64,000 bases of DNA. It comes from Nostocales cyanobacterium Centralia_MAG_434 (GTDB lineage: Bacteria > Cyanobacteriota > Cyanobacteriia > Cyanobacteriales > Nostocaceae). A program made the position numbers and the translations under genes. Shown here in pieces: positions 55,664 through 64,000 of this stretch; the stretch's first letter is position 1, and each line of letters starts with the position of its first letter. Under the pieces are notes generated by a model. It did not search any database, was not told the origin of the DNA, and saw nothing but the letters and a program-made list of their open reading frames with translations. Location of the stretch: NCBI GenBank assembly GCA_021324415.1, contig JAJPJF010000080.1:1-64000 (forward strand). Reading direction: 5' to 3'.

Positions 55664-56131
55664 ATGGAATCCACCCAATCGGTCAATCAGGAATTGAAGT
55701 TAGCAGAACAAACAATTTCTGAGGAGTCCCAGCCAATTTTTACGAGAAACTTTCAACAAGTTTGGTTGAAAAAACTTAGAGGCGGATTTTTTCTAGTGCT
55801 TGGTTATTTACTTTCTCCACTATGTTGGTGGAATGATCTATTATTTAATTTACCAATTGCTTATTTCTTTGGATATCTCTGTAGTTTGCTTTCTCCAAAG
55901 TTACTTCTACCTTGCACAATTATAGGTTATTGGCTATCTAACATTGTTGGAATTATTTTAATGCAAGTAGGAGCAGTAGATATTTTTCAAAACCAACCCA
56001 AAAAGGGTACTTTAAAACAAGAGCTAATTACAGGTTTTATATCTTCAACTATTTATACTCTCATCATTCTAGCATTAGTTCAATTTAAAATTCTCGATAC
56101 TCCCATTTTTTCCTCATTCTTTACTAGCTAA
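55664..56131 (+). CDS. hydrophobic protein of unknown function, 155 aa
   Basis: After a soluble N-terminus (1-35) the protein has four predicted membrane helices (about 42-60, 64-82, 87-106, 125-145), including YLLSPLCWWNDLLFNLPIAYFFG and CTIIGYWLSNIVGIILM. It has no motif that I can name. It is AT-rich. It follows the kinase gene by 82 bp and may be a downstream member of that operon or separate; the next gene is convergent. Confidence 0.65.
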   Translation: MESTQSVNQELKLAEQTISEESQPIFTRNFQQVWLKKLRGGFFLVLGYLLSPLCWWNDLLFNLPIAYFFGYLCSLLSPKLLLPCTIIGYWLSNIVGIILMQVGAVDIFQNQPKKGTLKQELITGFISSTIYTLIILALVQFKILDTPIFSSFFTS

Positions 56132-56151
56132 GAAGATAGCTTAGCTTACTG

Positions 56152-56961
56152 TTAGTTATTATACAGTTTAACCAATTCACTCAGATCTAAAAATTTAGGT
56201 TCACTATTACCAACAATGAGTGGGAGCTTTCCATTCCATTTTTCTATTGCTTGCCTTTTTAGTAAATCAGGAGTCAAATTCTCACGTAGCAACTTTTGCG
56301 CTTCAGCTTCTCCTTTAGCGAGATTAACTCTAGCCTCAGCTTGTTTCAATGTCTTTAGCGCGACAAACTCCGCTCTTTTTGCCTCCTGTTCGGCAATTTG
56401 TTTTGCTTCTACTGCTTCGCTAAACTGCTCAGAAAAGTGAACGTGTACTAAGGAAATATCATCCACTGCTACATGATAGTCAGCCAGTCGTGTGGTCAAA
56501 GCATTATCGACTTCTGCTTTCACTTCCCCTCGATTGGTGATAATCTCTTCAGCAGTATATTTTGCCATAACTGCCTTTAAGACTTCTTCCACTGCCGGGT
56601 TTATAATCCGGTCAGTGACATTTTTTTCATCTCCAATTTGTTGAAATAGGACGTTCGCTTCTCCTGGAATAATATGCCAGTTAAGTGCTACATCAGTAAA
56701 AACATCCTGTAGATCTTTTGAAGAGGCTTCAGCAGAAATTTCTTGCTTTTGTACACGGACACTCAACTTTTTAACAGTATTGACCACAGGGATAATTATG
56801 TGAATTCCTTCTCCTAATATCTGGTCTTGCACTTTCCCGAATTGCATCAAAACCCCTCGTTCTCCAGCATTTACAATGACAAAAGGTGTGAGCAAAAGAG
56901 TGACTAGACATAAAATTGCAGTCAGCTTACCAGCATTGTTAAATGCTTTATTTTTTTCCAT
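56152..56961 (-). CDS. prohibitin/SPFH-family protein
   Basis: A 269-residue SPFH protein: one N-terminal membrane helix (LTAILCLVTLLLTPFVIVNAGERGVLMQFGKV), the SPFH domain with GEGIHIIIPVVNTVKKLSVRVQKQEISAEASSKDLQDV, and a coiled-coil C-terminal part (EQEAKRAEFVALKTLKQAEARVNLAKGEAEAQ). Prohibitin-type proteins form ring complexes on membranes and affect proteases and lipid order. I chose ATG at 56961 over TTG at 56973. The Nudix gene lies upstream on the same strand (13 bp), making a two-gene unit. Confidence 0.93.
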   Translation of the reverse strand: MEKNKAFNNAGKLTAILCLVTLLLTPFVIVNAGERGVLMQFGKVQDQILGEGIHIIIPVVNTVKKLSVRVQKQEISAEASSKDLQDVFTDVALNWHIIPGEANVLFQQIGDEKNVTDRIINPAVEEVLKAVMAKYTAEEIITNRGEVKAEVDNALTTRLADYHVAVDDISLVHVHFSEQFSEAVEAKQIAEQEAKRAEFVALKTLKQAEARVNLAKGEAEAQKLLRENLTPDLLKRQAIEKWNGKLPLIVGNSEPKFLDLSELVKLYNN

Positions 56962-56974
56962 AGCGATTTTCAAT

Positions 56975-57517
56975 TTATAAAAATGAACGCGCTAGAAAAA
57001 AGCTAGCAATTGATTTAGCGTCTACTGCACCCTCAACAATAGCTTTCTCCAACTGTTCAGGGGTGAAAAGCAGTGTTTCAATATCCTCATCCTCATCTTG
57101 AGCTGGTTGAGTTTCCAGCTTTTCCAAATCCTGTGCCATGTAAGCGTAGATAATTTCGTCAGAGTAGCCAGGGGCTAAGAAAAACTCTCCTAGTTTTTGC
57201 CATTGATGAGCGCGATAGCCTGTTTCTTCCTCAATTTCACGTTGAATTGTGACCAGAGGATCTTCATGTGGTTCTAAAGTCCCAGCCGGAAACTCTAACA
57301 ACCGTCCTTGAACGGCAAAACGATACTGACGCACGAGTATGAGCTGACCATCTGCTGTGACAGGCACAGCTAGAGCTCCTCCTGGATGGCGAACGCATTC
57401 CCATTCTCCCTCTGCATTATTCGGCAACCGCAAGCTATTAACCTCAAAATTAAACTTGCGTCCTTTGTAGAATAGGCGTTGTCTCAGTAGCTGCGGTAAT
57501 TCTCTACCTAATGGCAT
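56975..57517 (-). CDS. Nudix hydrolase (ADP-ribose pyrophosphatase-like)
   Basis: A 180-residue Nudix enzyme. The Nudix box is seen as LEFPAGTLEPHEDPLVTIQREIEEETGYRA (G-x5-E-x7-REUxEE pattern), preceded by VRHPGGALAVPVTADGQLILVRQYRFAVQG, a run typical of ADP-ribose and ADP-sugar pyrophosphatases. It hydrolyses nucleoside diphosphates linked to X with Mg2+. It sits just upstream of the SPFH gene and 73 bp after folK, all leftward. Confidence 0.93.
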   Translation of the reverse strand: MPLGRELPQLLRQRLFYKGRKFNFEVNSLRLPNNAEGEWECVRHPGGALAVPVTADGQLILVRQYRFAVQGRLLEFPAGTLEPHEDPLVTIQREIEEETGYRAHQWQKLGEFFLAPGYSDEIIYAYMAQDLEKLETQPAQDEDEDIETLLFTPEQLEKAIVEGAVDAKSIASFFLARSFL

Positions 57518-57590
57518 AGTTTAGCTCTTGTGTTTAACAATACTCAGAGTAAATACTTTTGTTTCTCACTTATTGGTGGTACTATTGACT

Positions 57591-58124
57591 TCAATTTAAT
57601 AAGTACACACCAGAACAGTCTACCTTTTTTACGAGTTCTTTAATTGCACAACCAGAAACAGGCTCGACCCAATCAGGGGCAATTTCTGCCAGTGGTACTA
57701 GCACAAAAGCTCTCTGGTTCATCCGTGGATGAGGAATCTGCAATTTTGGTGTATCAATAATTAAGTCATCGTATAACAACAAATCTAAATCAAGCGATCG
57801 CGGTCCCCAACGTTCTTGTCGAACACGTCCAAATTGATTTTCAATTTGTAACAAAGTATCTAACAATGTTTGTGGGTTTATTTCTACTTGCAGTATGGCG
57901 CAGCCATTTAGATAATCTGGTTGTGTTGGTCCCACAGGTTTTGTTTTGTACCAACTAGATTTTGCTTTTAAGCTAATACCAGGTGTTCGTGCTAAAGTTT
58001 CAATAGCTGCTTCTAAAATTGACAAGGAATCACCAAGATTGCTACCTAAAGCAATAGCACTAGTCTTCAATAAGCTATCCATTTGGCTTTGGCAAAGTTG
58101 GTTAGCTACATCACTACTAGACAT
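57591..58124 (-). CDS. folK: FolK, 6-hydroxymethyl-7,8-dihydropterin pyrophosphokinase
   Basis: The 177-residue product matches HPPK: AIALGSNLGDSLSILEAAIETLAR, SSWYKTKPVGPTQPDYLNGCAIL, QIENQFGRVRQERWGPRSLDLDLLLYDDLII and PHPRMNQRAFVLVPLAEIAP. The Mg-binding DLDLLLYDD is clear. FolK makes the pyrophosphate form of the pterin for folate synthesis. About 18 extra N-terminal residues precede the core. First gene of a leftward group with the Nudix and SPFH genes. Confidence 0.95.
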   Translation of the reverse strand: MSSSDVANQLCQSQMDSLLKTSAIALGSNLGDSLSILEAAIETLARTPGISLKAKSSWYKTKPVGPTQPDYLNGCAILQVEINPQTLLDTLLQIENQFGRVRQERWGPRSLDLDLLLYDDLIIDTPKLQIPHPRMNQRAFVLVPLAEIAPDWVEPVSGCAIKELVKKVDCSGVYLLN

Positions 58125-58325
58125 TTACAAAAACTGCATTGCTTTTAACAATATTTAAGCCTGTAGCTATATTAACAAGAATAACTAAAATGAATTATAA
58201 AAAGTATGGAATTATGCTGAATTTAATCAATTCTTCTATAGAGTGGTATACTAACACAAAGCTGATACACTAACAGAGTATTTTTGTAATGATTTGCTTG
58301 CAACTGCTTGGAGTGAGGAACAGAC

Positions 58326-60770
58326 GTGGTAAAGTTTACCTCTTGGTTCAAGGAAAGATCAACTAAGTTGAGTGCGTCTTCTCAGGACAACCCAGAATTG
58401 CCGTCCGATCATCAGGTAAACGAGGAATCAACAGACGAAAGCTTACCTTCAACAACGCAAGTCGAGGAAAGGCAATTAGAGACCCAAGATAGAAAAAACT
58501 CGTCTGGGATAATAGCCAAATTACTGGGTAACAAGCCCTTTTATCGTCGGTATTTATTTTGGTTAATTGTGGGTCTGGGTGGTGGTGGAATTGTTGCCAC
58601 CAATTACTTGATTGGGTCAATAGACCGCAGTTTGCCAGATAAAGCGGAACTGAATGCTGTTACCCGAGAGCAAACATTAACCATCAAAGCTGCTGATGGT
58701 TCAGTTTTACAGCAGCAAGGAGATGCGACTAGGGAACAACTCAAGCTGGATCAAATACCAAATTATCTAAAAAAAGCTTTTATTGCCTCTGAAGATAGAA
58801 GGTTCAGGCAACATAATGGAGTCGATACGCAGGGAATAGTCAGAGCCGTTTTCAATAACTTGCGATCGCAAGATGTCGTAGAAGGTGGTAGTACAATCAC
58901 ACAACAGCTAGCACGAATTCTCTTCCTTAAACAAGAGCGTACAGTCTGGCGAAAGTTAAAGGAAGCCCGCTTAGCACAGGAATTAGAACAAACATTGACA
59001 AAAGATGAGATTCTAGAGCGCTACCTGAATCTTGTCTATTTGGGTTCTGGAGCTTACGGTGTAGCAGATGCAGCACAAGTTTACTTCAGTAAACCAGTAA
59101 ATCAACTCACCTTAGGCGAAATGGCAACAATTGCCGGCTTACCTCCCGCCCCAAACCGCTTTTCGCCAAGGGTGAATTTAGAAGCAGCCAGGCAGCGGCG
59201 GAATATAGTGTTACAGCGAATGCTAGAAGATGGATACATTACATCTGCTCAAAAACAAGCAGCTATGGCTGAACCATTAACACTTCACCCTAGTCCGCCC
59301 AAACGATGGCAAGTGGAGTCTCCCTACTTTATCAGCTACATCCAAAAAGAATTGCCAAAGTATGTTTCCCCCAAAGTGCTGCAAGAAGGCGGTTTAACTG
59401 TGGAAACATCCCTCAATCCGACTTGGCAAAAAGCAGCAGAAAATGCTGTCACTAAAGTGTTACGTAATCAAGGTCGCTGGGAAAACTTTAAGCAAGCAGC
59501 AATGGTTGCCATTGACCCCCGTAATGGTGAAATTCAGGCAATGGTGGGAGGCAAAGATTTTGGCAAAAACCAATTTAATCGCGTTACCCAAGCACAGCGT
59601 CAGCCTGGATCAACATTTAAAGGTTTTGTGTATGCAGCTGCCATAGCAAGTGGCAAGAGTCCCTACGATACCTATGTAGATGAACCCTTTAAAGTGAATG
59701 GCTACGAGCCAAAAAACTTCAGTAAAAACTTCCATGGTCAGATAGACATGCTCGACGCTCTCACCAAGTCGATTAACGTTGTTGCGGTGAAGGTGTTGCT
59801 TGATGTAGGATTTAAGCCTATTATCAAACTCGCCCATAATATGGGAATTAAATCAGAACTAAAGCCAAACTACTCGTTGGCTCTCGGCTCTAATGAAGTG
59901 AATTTGTTAGAACTGACCAGCGCTTATGGTAGCTTTGCCACTAATGGATTGCACACAGAAGTTCATGGTATCCGTCGTATCCTTAACCGGAGAGGTAAGG
60001 TGATCTGGTCAGCCAACTTCAAATCACACCGTGCTCTTGACGCTGATAGTGCCGCCATCATGACCTGGATGTTAGGCAATGTGGTGACTGATGGTACTGG
60101 TCGTGCTGCTCAGTTAGATCGACCTGTTGCCGGCAAAACTGGCACAACGGATGACGCTCGGGATTTGTGGTTTATTGGCTACATTCCCCAATTGGTAACA
60201 GGTGTTTGGCTAGGTAATGACAACAATAACCCCACTGATGGTAGCAGTAGTAGTGCCGCTGAGACTTGGCATGATTTTATGGCAAAAGCCGTAAAGGGAA
60301 TGCCCGTAGAAAAGTTCCCAGCACGACCTAAGCTAGAAGGTCGCAAAGGCAAAATTAAGGCAGAACCTATTAAAGCTAAACAGATTGTTAGAGGATATGC
60401 TGCTGATGATGATTCCGATCAGCATCAACAAGATGAGAATGGCGATCGCTCTAATGAGAGACGCAGACGTAGGCATTATTCTGAAGACAATCAAGATCAA
60501 CAGCAAGAAAGCACTTCCAGACACAGAAGACGATACTCTGACGAAGAACAAAATCAAGACTCCACATCAGGTAAAAGCTATCGTCACAGATCTCATAATG
60601 GATCAAGCTCTGGAGAATTTGCCTCAGAGTCATCTCGTTCACAAAAACATTCCACCGCATCATCTACAACAGCTAAATCTCAGCAACATTCTTCAAATTC
60701 CTCTGCTTCATCATCACAAGCCATATCTTGGCGGGAGAGACTTAGACCTACTTCATTAGGTGGAAAATAA
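58326..60770 (+). CDS. class A penicillin-binding protein (PBP1A type)
   Basis: An 814-residue bifunctional peptidoglycan synthase: cytosolic N-tail, one membrane helix (about 75-98, LFWLIVGLGGGGIVATNYLI), GT51 domain with AFIASEDRRFRQHNGVD and GGSTITQQLARILFL, then the transpeptidase with RQPGSTFKGF, KSINVVAVK and KTGTTDDARD. It builds and cross-links glycan in the periplasm. The start is GTG at 58326 with AGGAA five bases upstream. The last 115 residues are a hydrophilic, low-complexity tail rich in Ser, Gln, Arg and Asp, common in cyanobacterial PBPs. Confidence 0.95.
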   Translation: MVKFTSWFKERSTKLSASSQDNPELPSDHQVNEESTDESLPSTTQVEERQLETQDRKNSSGIIAKLLGNKPFYRRYLFWLIVGLGGGGIVATNYLIGSIDRSLPDKAELNAVTREQTLTIKAADGSVLQQQGDATREQLKLDQIPNYLKKAFIASEDRRFRQHNGVDTQGIVRAVFNNLRSQDVVEGGSTITQQLARILFLKQERTVWRKLKEARLAQELEQTLTKDEILERYLNLVYLGSGAYGVADAAQVYFSKPVNQLTLGEMATIAGLPPAPNRFSPRVNLEAARQRRNIVLQRMLEDGYITSAQKQAAMAEPLTLHPSPPKRWQVESPYFISYIQKELPKYVSPKVLQEGGLTVETSLNPTWQKAAENAVTKVLRNQGRWENFKQAAMVAIDPRNGEIQAMVGGKDFGKNQFNRVTQAQRQPGSTFKGFVYAAAIASGKSPYDTYVDEPFKVNGYEPKNFSKNFHGQIDMLDALTKSINVVAVKVLLDVGFKPIIKLAHNMGIKSELKPNYSLALGSNEVNLLELTSAYGSFATNGLHTEVHGIRRILNRRGKVIWSANFKSHRALDADSAAIMTWMLGNVVTDGTGRAAQLDRPVAGKTGTTDDARDLWFIGYIPQLVTGVWLGNDNNNPTDGSSSSAAETWHDFMAKAVKGMPVEKFPARPKLEGRKGKIKAEPIKAKQIVRGYAADDDSDQHQQDENGDRSNERRRRRHYSEDNQDQQQESTSRHRRRYSDEEQNQDSTSGKSYRHRSHNGSSSGEFASESSRSQKHSTASSTTAKSQQHSSNSSASSSQAISWRERLRPTSLGGK

Positions 60771-60892
60771 CCTCAAAGTTTTGTTTTGCCACTCCCTCAC
60801 GTTCTTACTCTCCTTCTCGCGGTGGATGTGGGCTGTACGCTATTTGTATACGGTCTTAATAAGTAGAGTTGCTTATAATCGGAGAAAAATTT

Positions 60893-61120
60893 ATGTACTT
60901 GTTCATGCAAGCAGCAGCTGCGGCAGCAGAAAATGGACCCCATTTTCCATGGGCAGCAACTTTTGTCTATGTAGCTGGTTTTATAGCCGCTGTTACGATT
61001 GGTTCTATTGCTTGGTACAACTCTAAGCGTCCTGCTGGCTGGGAAGACAAAGAACGCCCCAGTGTTGTTCCCAAGATTGAGAAAGACAAGACACCAGGTT
61101 TTGGTGAACCCAAGTCCTAA
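60893..61120 (+). CDS. psb35: Psb35-like small photosystem II protein
   Basis: A 75-residue protein with one membrane helix (FVYVAGFIAAVTIGSIAWYNSK) and a conserved soluble end (RPAGWEDKERPSVVPKIEKD, then TPGFGEP). This agrees with the small cyanobacterial family I know as Psb35 (Synechocystis Ssl2148). TTG at 60869 could extend it by eight residues, but the ATG at 60893 with GGAG eight bases upstream is better. It follows the PBP gene by 122 bp. The protein is thought to associate with photosystem II; this is family knowledge. Confidence 0.7.
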   Translation: MYLFMQAAAAAAENGPHFPWAATFVYVAGFIAAVTIGSIAWYNSKRPAGWEDKERPSVVPKIEKDKTPGFGEPKS

Positions 61121-61131
61121 CAAAGTTAGGA

Positions 61132-61177
61132 GGAGCCAGTGCGTTGGGCGGCTCTGCCGACTTGTAGCAACTGGCGT
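61132..61177. repeat. dispersed repeat, GGAGCCAGTGCGTTGGGCGGC copy
   Basis: GGAGCCAGTGCGTTGGGCGGC followed by GCCGACTTGTAGCAACTGGCG; the two halves fold on each other (GCCAGT with ACTGGC). It lies directly after psb35 and may end its transcript. Heptamer GTCTAGGAGT-like text follows. Confidence 0.8.
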
Positions 61178-61305
61178 TTAGGAGTCTAGGAGTGAAGATC
61201 TTTAAATTTAACTTTGAGAGCATTGAATAACAAACATCAAAACTCAGAATTCATCAGCGAAAAAATTCCTAACTCCTAGCTCCTAAATCTTAATTCTCCT
61301 GAAGT

Positions 61306-61728
61306 TCACTTTTGAACTTCAACCCAACGACGATAAAGCTTTTGAATCTGTTTAAGAATGGAGTTATGGCTGAGTTGGGTTGACTTGTTTGCATTGGATA
61401 ATTGTTGTAATTTTGTCAGAAGCCTTGCTTCATCAAGAGCTACATCACCGTCGCTGTAGATTAAACCACTGATAGCTTCAATGAGGTTTTGATAGTCTTC
61501 ATTGCTAGGGTGATCGCCCAAATATTCTTTTACCCACTCATAGCACTGTGCAGGTTGTACAGGAACCAATTCGTGTAGCAAAGGTTGAATTTCTGGCTCG
61601 TTGGCTACACCTTTTTCTTGAGCTATTTGACGAAGATACTGACGTTCTTCGGATTGGATTCTACCATCAATCCAAGCGGCTCCAATCAAAATTTTTATTA
61701 AGGTTTTTGCATTAGAATTATTATTCAT
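61306..61728 (-). CDS. TerB-family protein
   Basis: A 140-residue helical protein with TerB-type text: KILIGAAWIDGRIQSEERQYLRQIAQEKG (acidic loop in DGRI) and a second repeat AISGLIYSDGDVALDEARLLTKLQ. The C-terminus is a basic helix (KQIQKLYRRWVEVQK). TerB-like domains may bind metal and pair with membrane or stress proteins. This is the third such protein in the window. It is monocistronic; the repeat hairpin at 61811 lies upstream. Confidence 0.82.
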   Translation of the reverse strand: MNNNSNAKTLIKILIGAAWIDGRIQSEERQYLRQIAQEKGVANEPEIQPLLHELVPVQPAQCYEWVKEYLGDHPSNEDYQNLIEAISGLIYSDGDVALDEARLLTKLQQLSNANKSTQLSHNSILKQIQKLYRRWVEVQK

Positions 61729-61810
61729 TGCTTGTTAAATTTTATCTATGTTTTGCTGACTATAAAAATGTATTCTATAGCAATCCTAAATCATTCCTAA
61801 AAAAGGAAAG

Positions 61811-61835
61811 TCCCCGTTTCTCTAAGAAACAGGGA
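61811..61835. repeat. palindromic repeat family A, copy 3
   Basis: TCCCCGTTTCT (61811-61821) against AGAAACAGGGA (61825-61835), loop CTA, one C-A mismatch. It lies between the rsmB stop and the TerB start on the minus strand, and can end rsmB. Confidence 0.75.
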
Positions 61836-61900
61836 TTCTGAGACTTTCAATTATTACAACTTATCTATGATTTCCAAATAAGTTGTGTTCTGCGTTCTGC

Positions 61901-63388
<1,488 letters not shown>

Positions 63389-63400
63389 AAAAAAAGCAAA

Positions 63401-63425
63401 AGCCCCCTATAACGATAAGGGGGCT
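63401..63425 (-). terminator. intrinsic terminator of the invertase gene
   Basis: AGCCCCCT (63401-63408) pairs with AGGGGGCT (63418-63425). On the minus strand the stem is followed by TTTTGCTTTTTTTAT, so it ends the leftward invertase gene 40 bases after its stop and just before the rsmB start. Confidence 0.9.
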
Positions 63426-63466
63426 ACAAGATTCTATGTATATTATATCTTTCAGTTTCTTGTCAG

Positions 63467-64000
63467 CTAGATACAAGATTTTGTTTCAAGACTACTGAGT
63501 TCAAACTCACATGCTCTAGAGACAAGTTCTGGTGGTAATTCCTCAAAACTCATTAATGGTAAATGAGTGGGGTTGTCTATCAATTCTTTTGCTAATAAGA
63601 AACCAGCAATTGTCCAGGTTTGATATTTTCTGGCTTGTTTTCCAATCAGCCGTCCACTCTTACCATCGTAATACTCTGGCCATTCATCTTCCAAAAGGCG
63701 TGCTTGTGCAATCTCAAAAGCCTGCTGTGCAATATGTACTCTACGAGTTTTTACAGCAGCGGCTGCTAACATCCACATTAAAACTGGCCAGTTTCCAGCG
63801 TTATGATACGACCAAGGTATATTTTTGGGATCACATCCAGTAATAATTTTGTACTCTTCATTTTCCACGGCTGGGAAACAAATTTTCATTGGCATATCTC
63901 CCACCAAGTCTTCCCACCGAGCCTCAATGAGATTCATAATTGCTTGAGACTGTTCCTCTGTAGCAAGGTCGGTAATGACAGCCATCAGGTTTCCTAGCGA
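63467..64000 (-). CDS. GH100 neutral/alkaline invertase, C-terminal part
   Basis: The frame runs off the right edge of the window, so the gene is partial and 178 codons (with stop) are seen. The text [16 protein letters not shown], then [70 protein letters not shown] is that of GH100 neutral invertases, which split sucrose to glucose and fructose in the cytosol. A Met at 63985 is internal, not the start, since the conserved SLGNL precedes it. A good terminator follows. Confidence 0.93.
   Translation of the reverse strand, partial: SLGNLMAVITDLATEEQSQAIMNLIEARWEDLVGDMPMKICFPAVENEEYKIITGCDPKNIPWSYHNAGNWPVLMWMLAAAAVKTRRVHIAQQAFEIAQARLLEDEWPEYYDGKSGRLIGKQARKYQTWTIAGFLLAKELIDNPTHLPLMSFEELPPELVSRACEFELSSLETKSCI

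Overview
The window looks like chromosome from a filamentous, probably heterocyst-forming cyanobacterium (Nostocales type). Pointers: scattered HIP1 octamers (GCGATCGC), heptameric GTTAGGA short tandem repeats, a small photosystem II protein (Psb35-like), CrtO-type ketolase, phytochrome and cyanobacteriochrome-like sensors, and a Mo-dependent nitrogenase C-terminal domain protein. Gene density is moderate, and the intergenic spaces are crowded with repeat families.

Layout. 1-3.7 kb: a 9-bp tandem repeat, a tiny membrane protein, a cyclic-nucleotide-binding protein, a DUF2993 protein and crtO. 3.7-12.1 kb: a leftward block of SnoaL-like protein, two hybrid histidine kinases, a CheY/Rcp-type regulator and a receiver-GAF-PAS-GAF kinase whose second GAF resembles a cyanobacteriochrome. 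12.6-16 kb: a complete siderophore/cobalamin-type ABC importer (binding protein, permease, ATPase; leftward). 16-24.6 kb: GT39-like glycosyltransferase, moaE, a COG4299 acyltransferase, obgE, a TerB/Mo-nitrogenase-C fusion, a GCS2-type ligase with a small upstream ORF, DUF3455 and a dienelactone hydrolase. 24.6-26.7 kb: a GNAT acetyltransferase gene split by a 1.6-kb IscB element; removing the element restores the frame exactly. 26.7-33.4 kb: VOC protein, TetR regulator, TerB protein, FHA protein, gatB, a duplicated candidate small RNA and argJ. 33.4-41.7 kb: inverted minisatellites, a formate-dehydrogenase-like molybdoenzyme with an aldo/keto reductase, BON lipoprotein, solitary IS607 serine recombinase and small stress/membrane proteins. 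41.8-47 kb: an APC permease, LysR regulator, TauE/SafE exporter and two CadD-family transporters. 47-55.6 kb: an orphan protein, a PAP2 phosphatase, then a tight three-gene photosensory operon (bacteriophytochrome, Rcp regulator, cyanobacteriochrome-like kinase). 55.6-64 kb: SPFH protein, Nudix hydrolase, folK, class A PBP, Psb35, TerB protein, rsmB carrying an in-frame minisatellite, and the C-terminal part of a GH100 invertase cut by the window edge.

Signalling dominates. Seven proteins of two phosphorelay clusters carry receivers, PAS/GAF sensors and kinase cores but no DNA-binding output. The two kinases with DPCF + CH cysteine pairs and the biliverdin-type phytochrome suggest multi-colour light input. 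The most unusual items are the IscB element with its reconstructable empty site, the twin promoter-RNA-terminator units at 31.2 and 31.9 kb, the minisatellite inside rsmB, and the phytochrome-Rcp-cyanobacteriochrome operon. All functions are inferred from sequence patterns read by eye; no searches were run.
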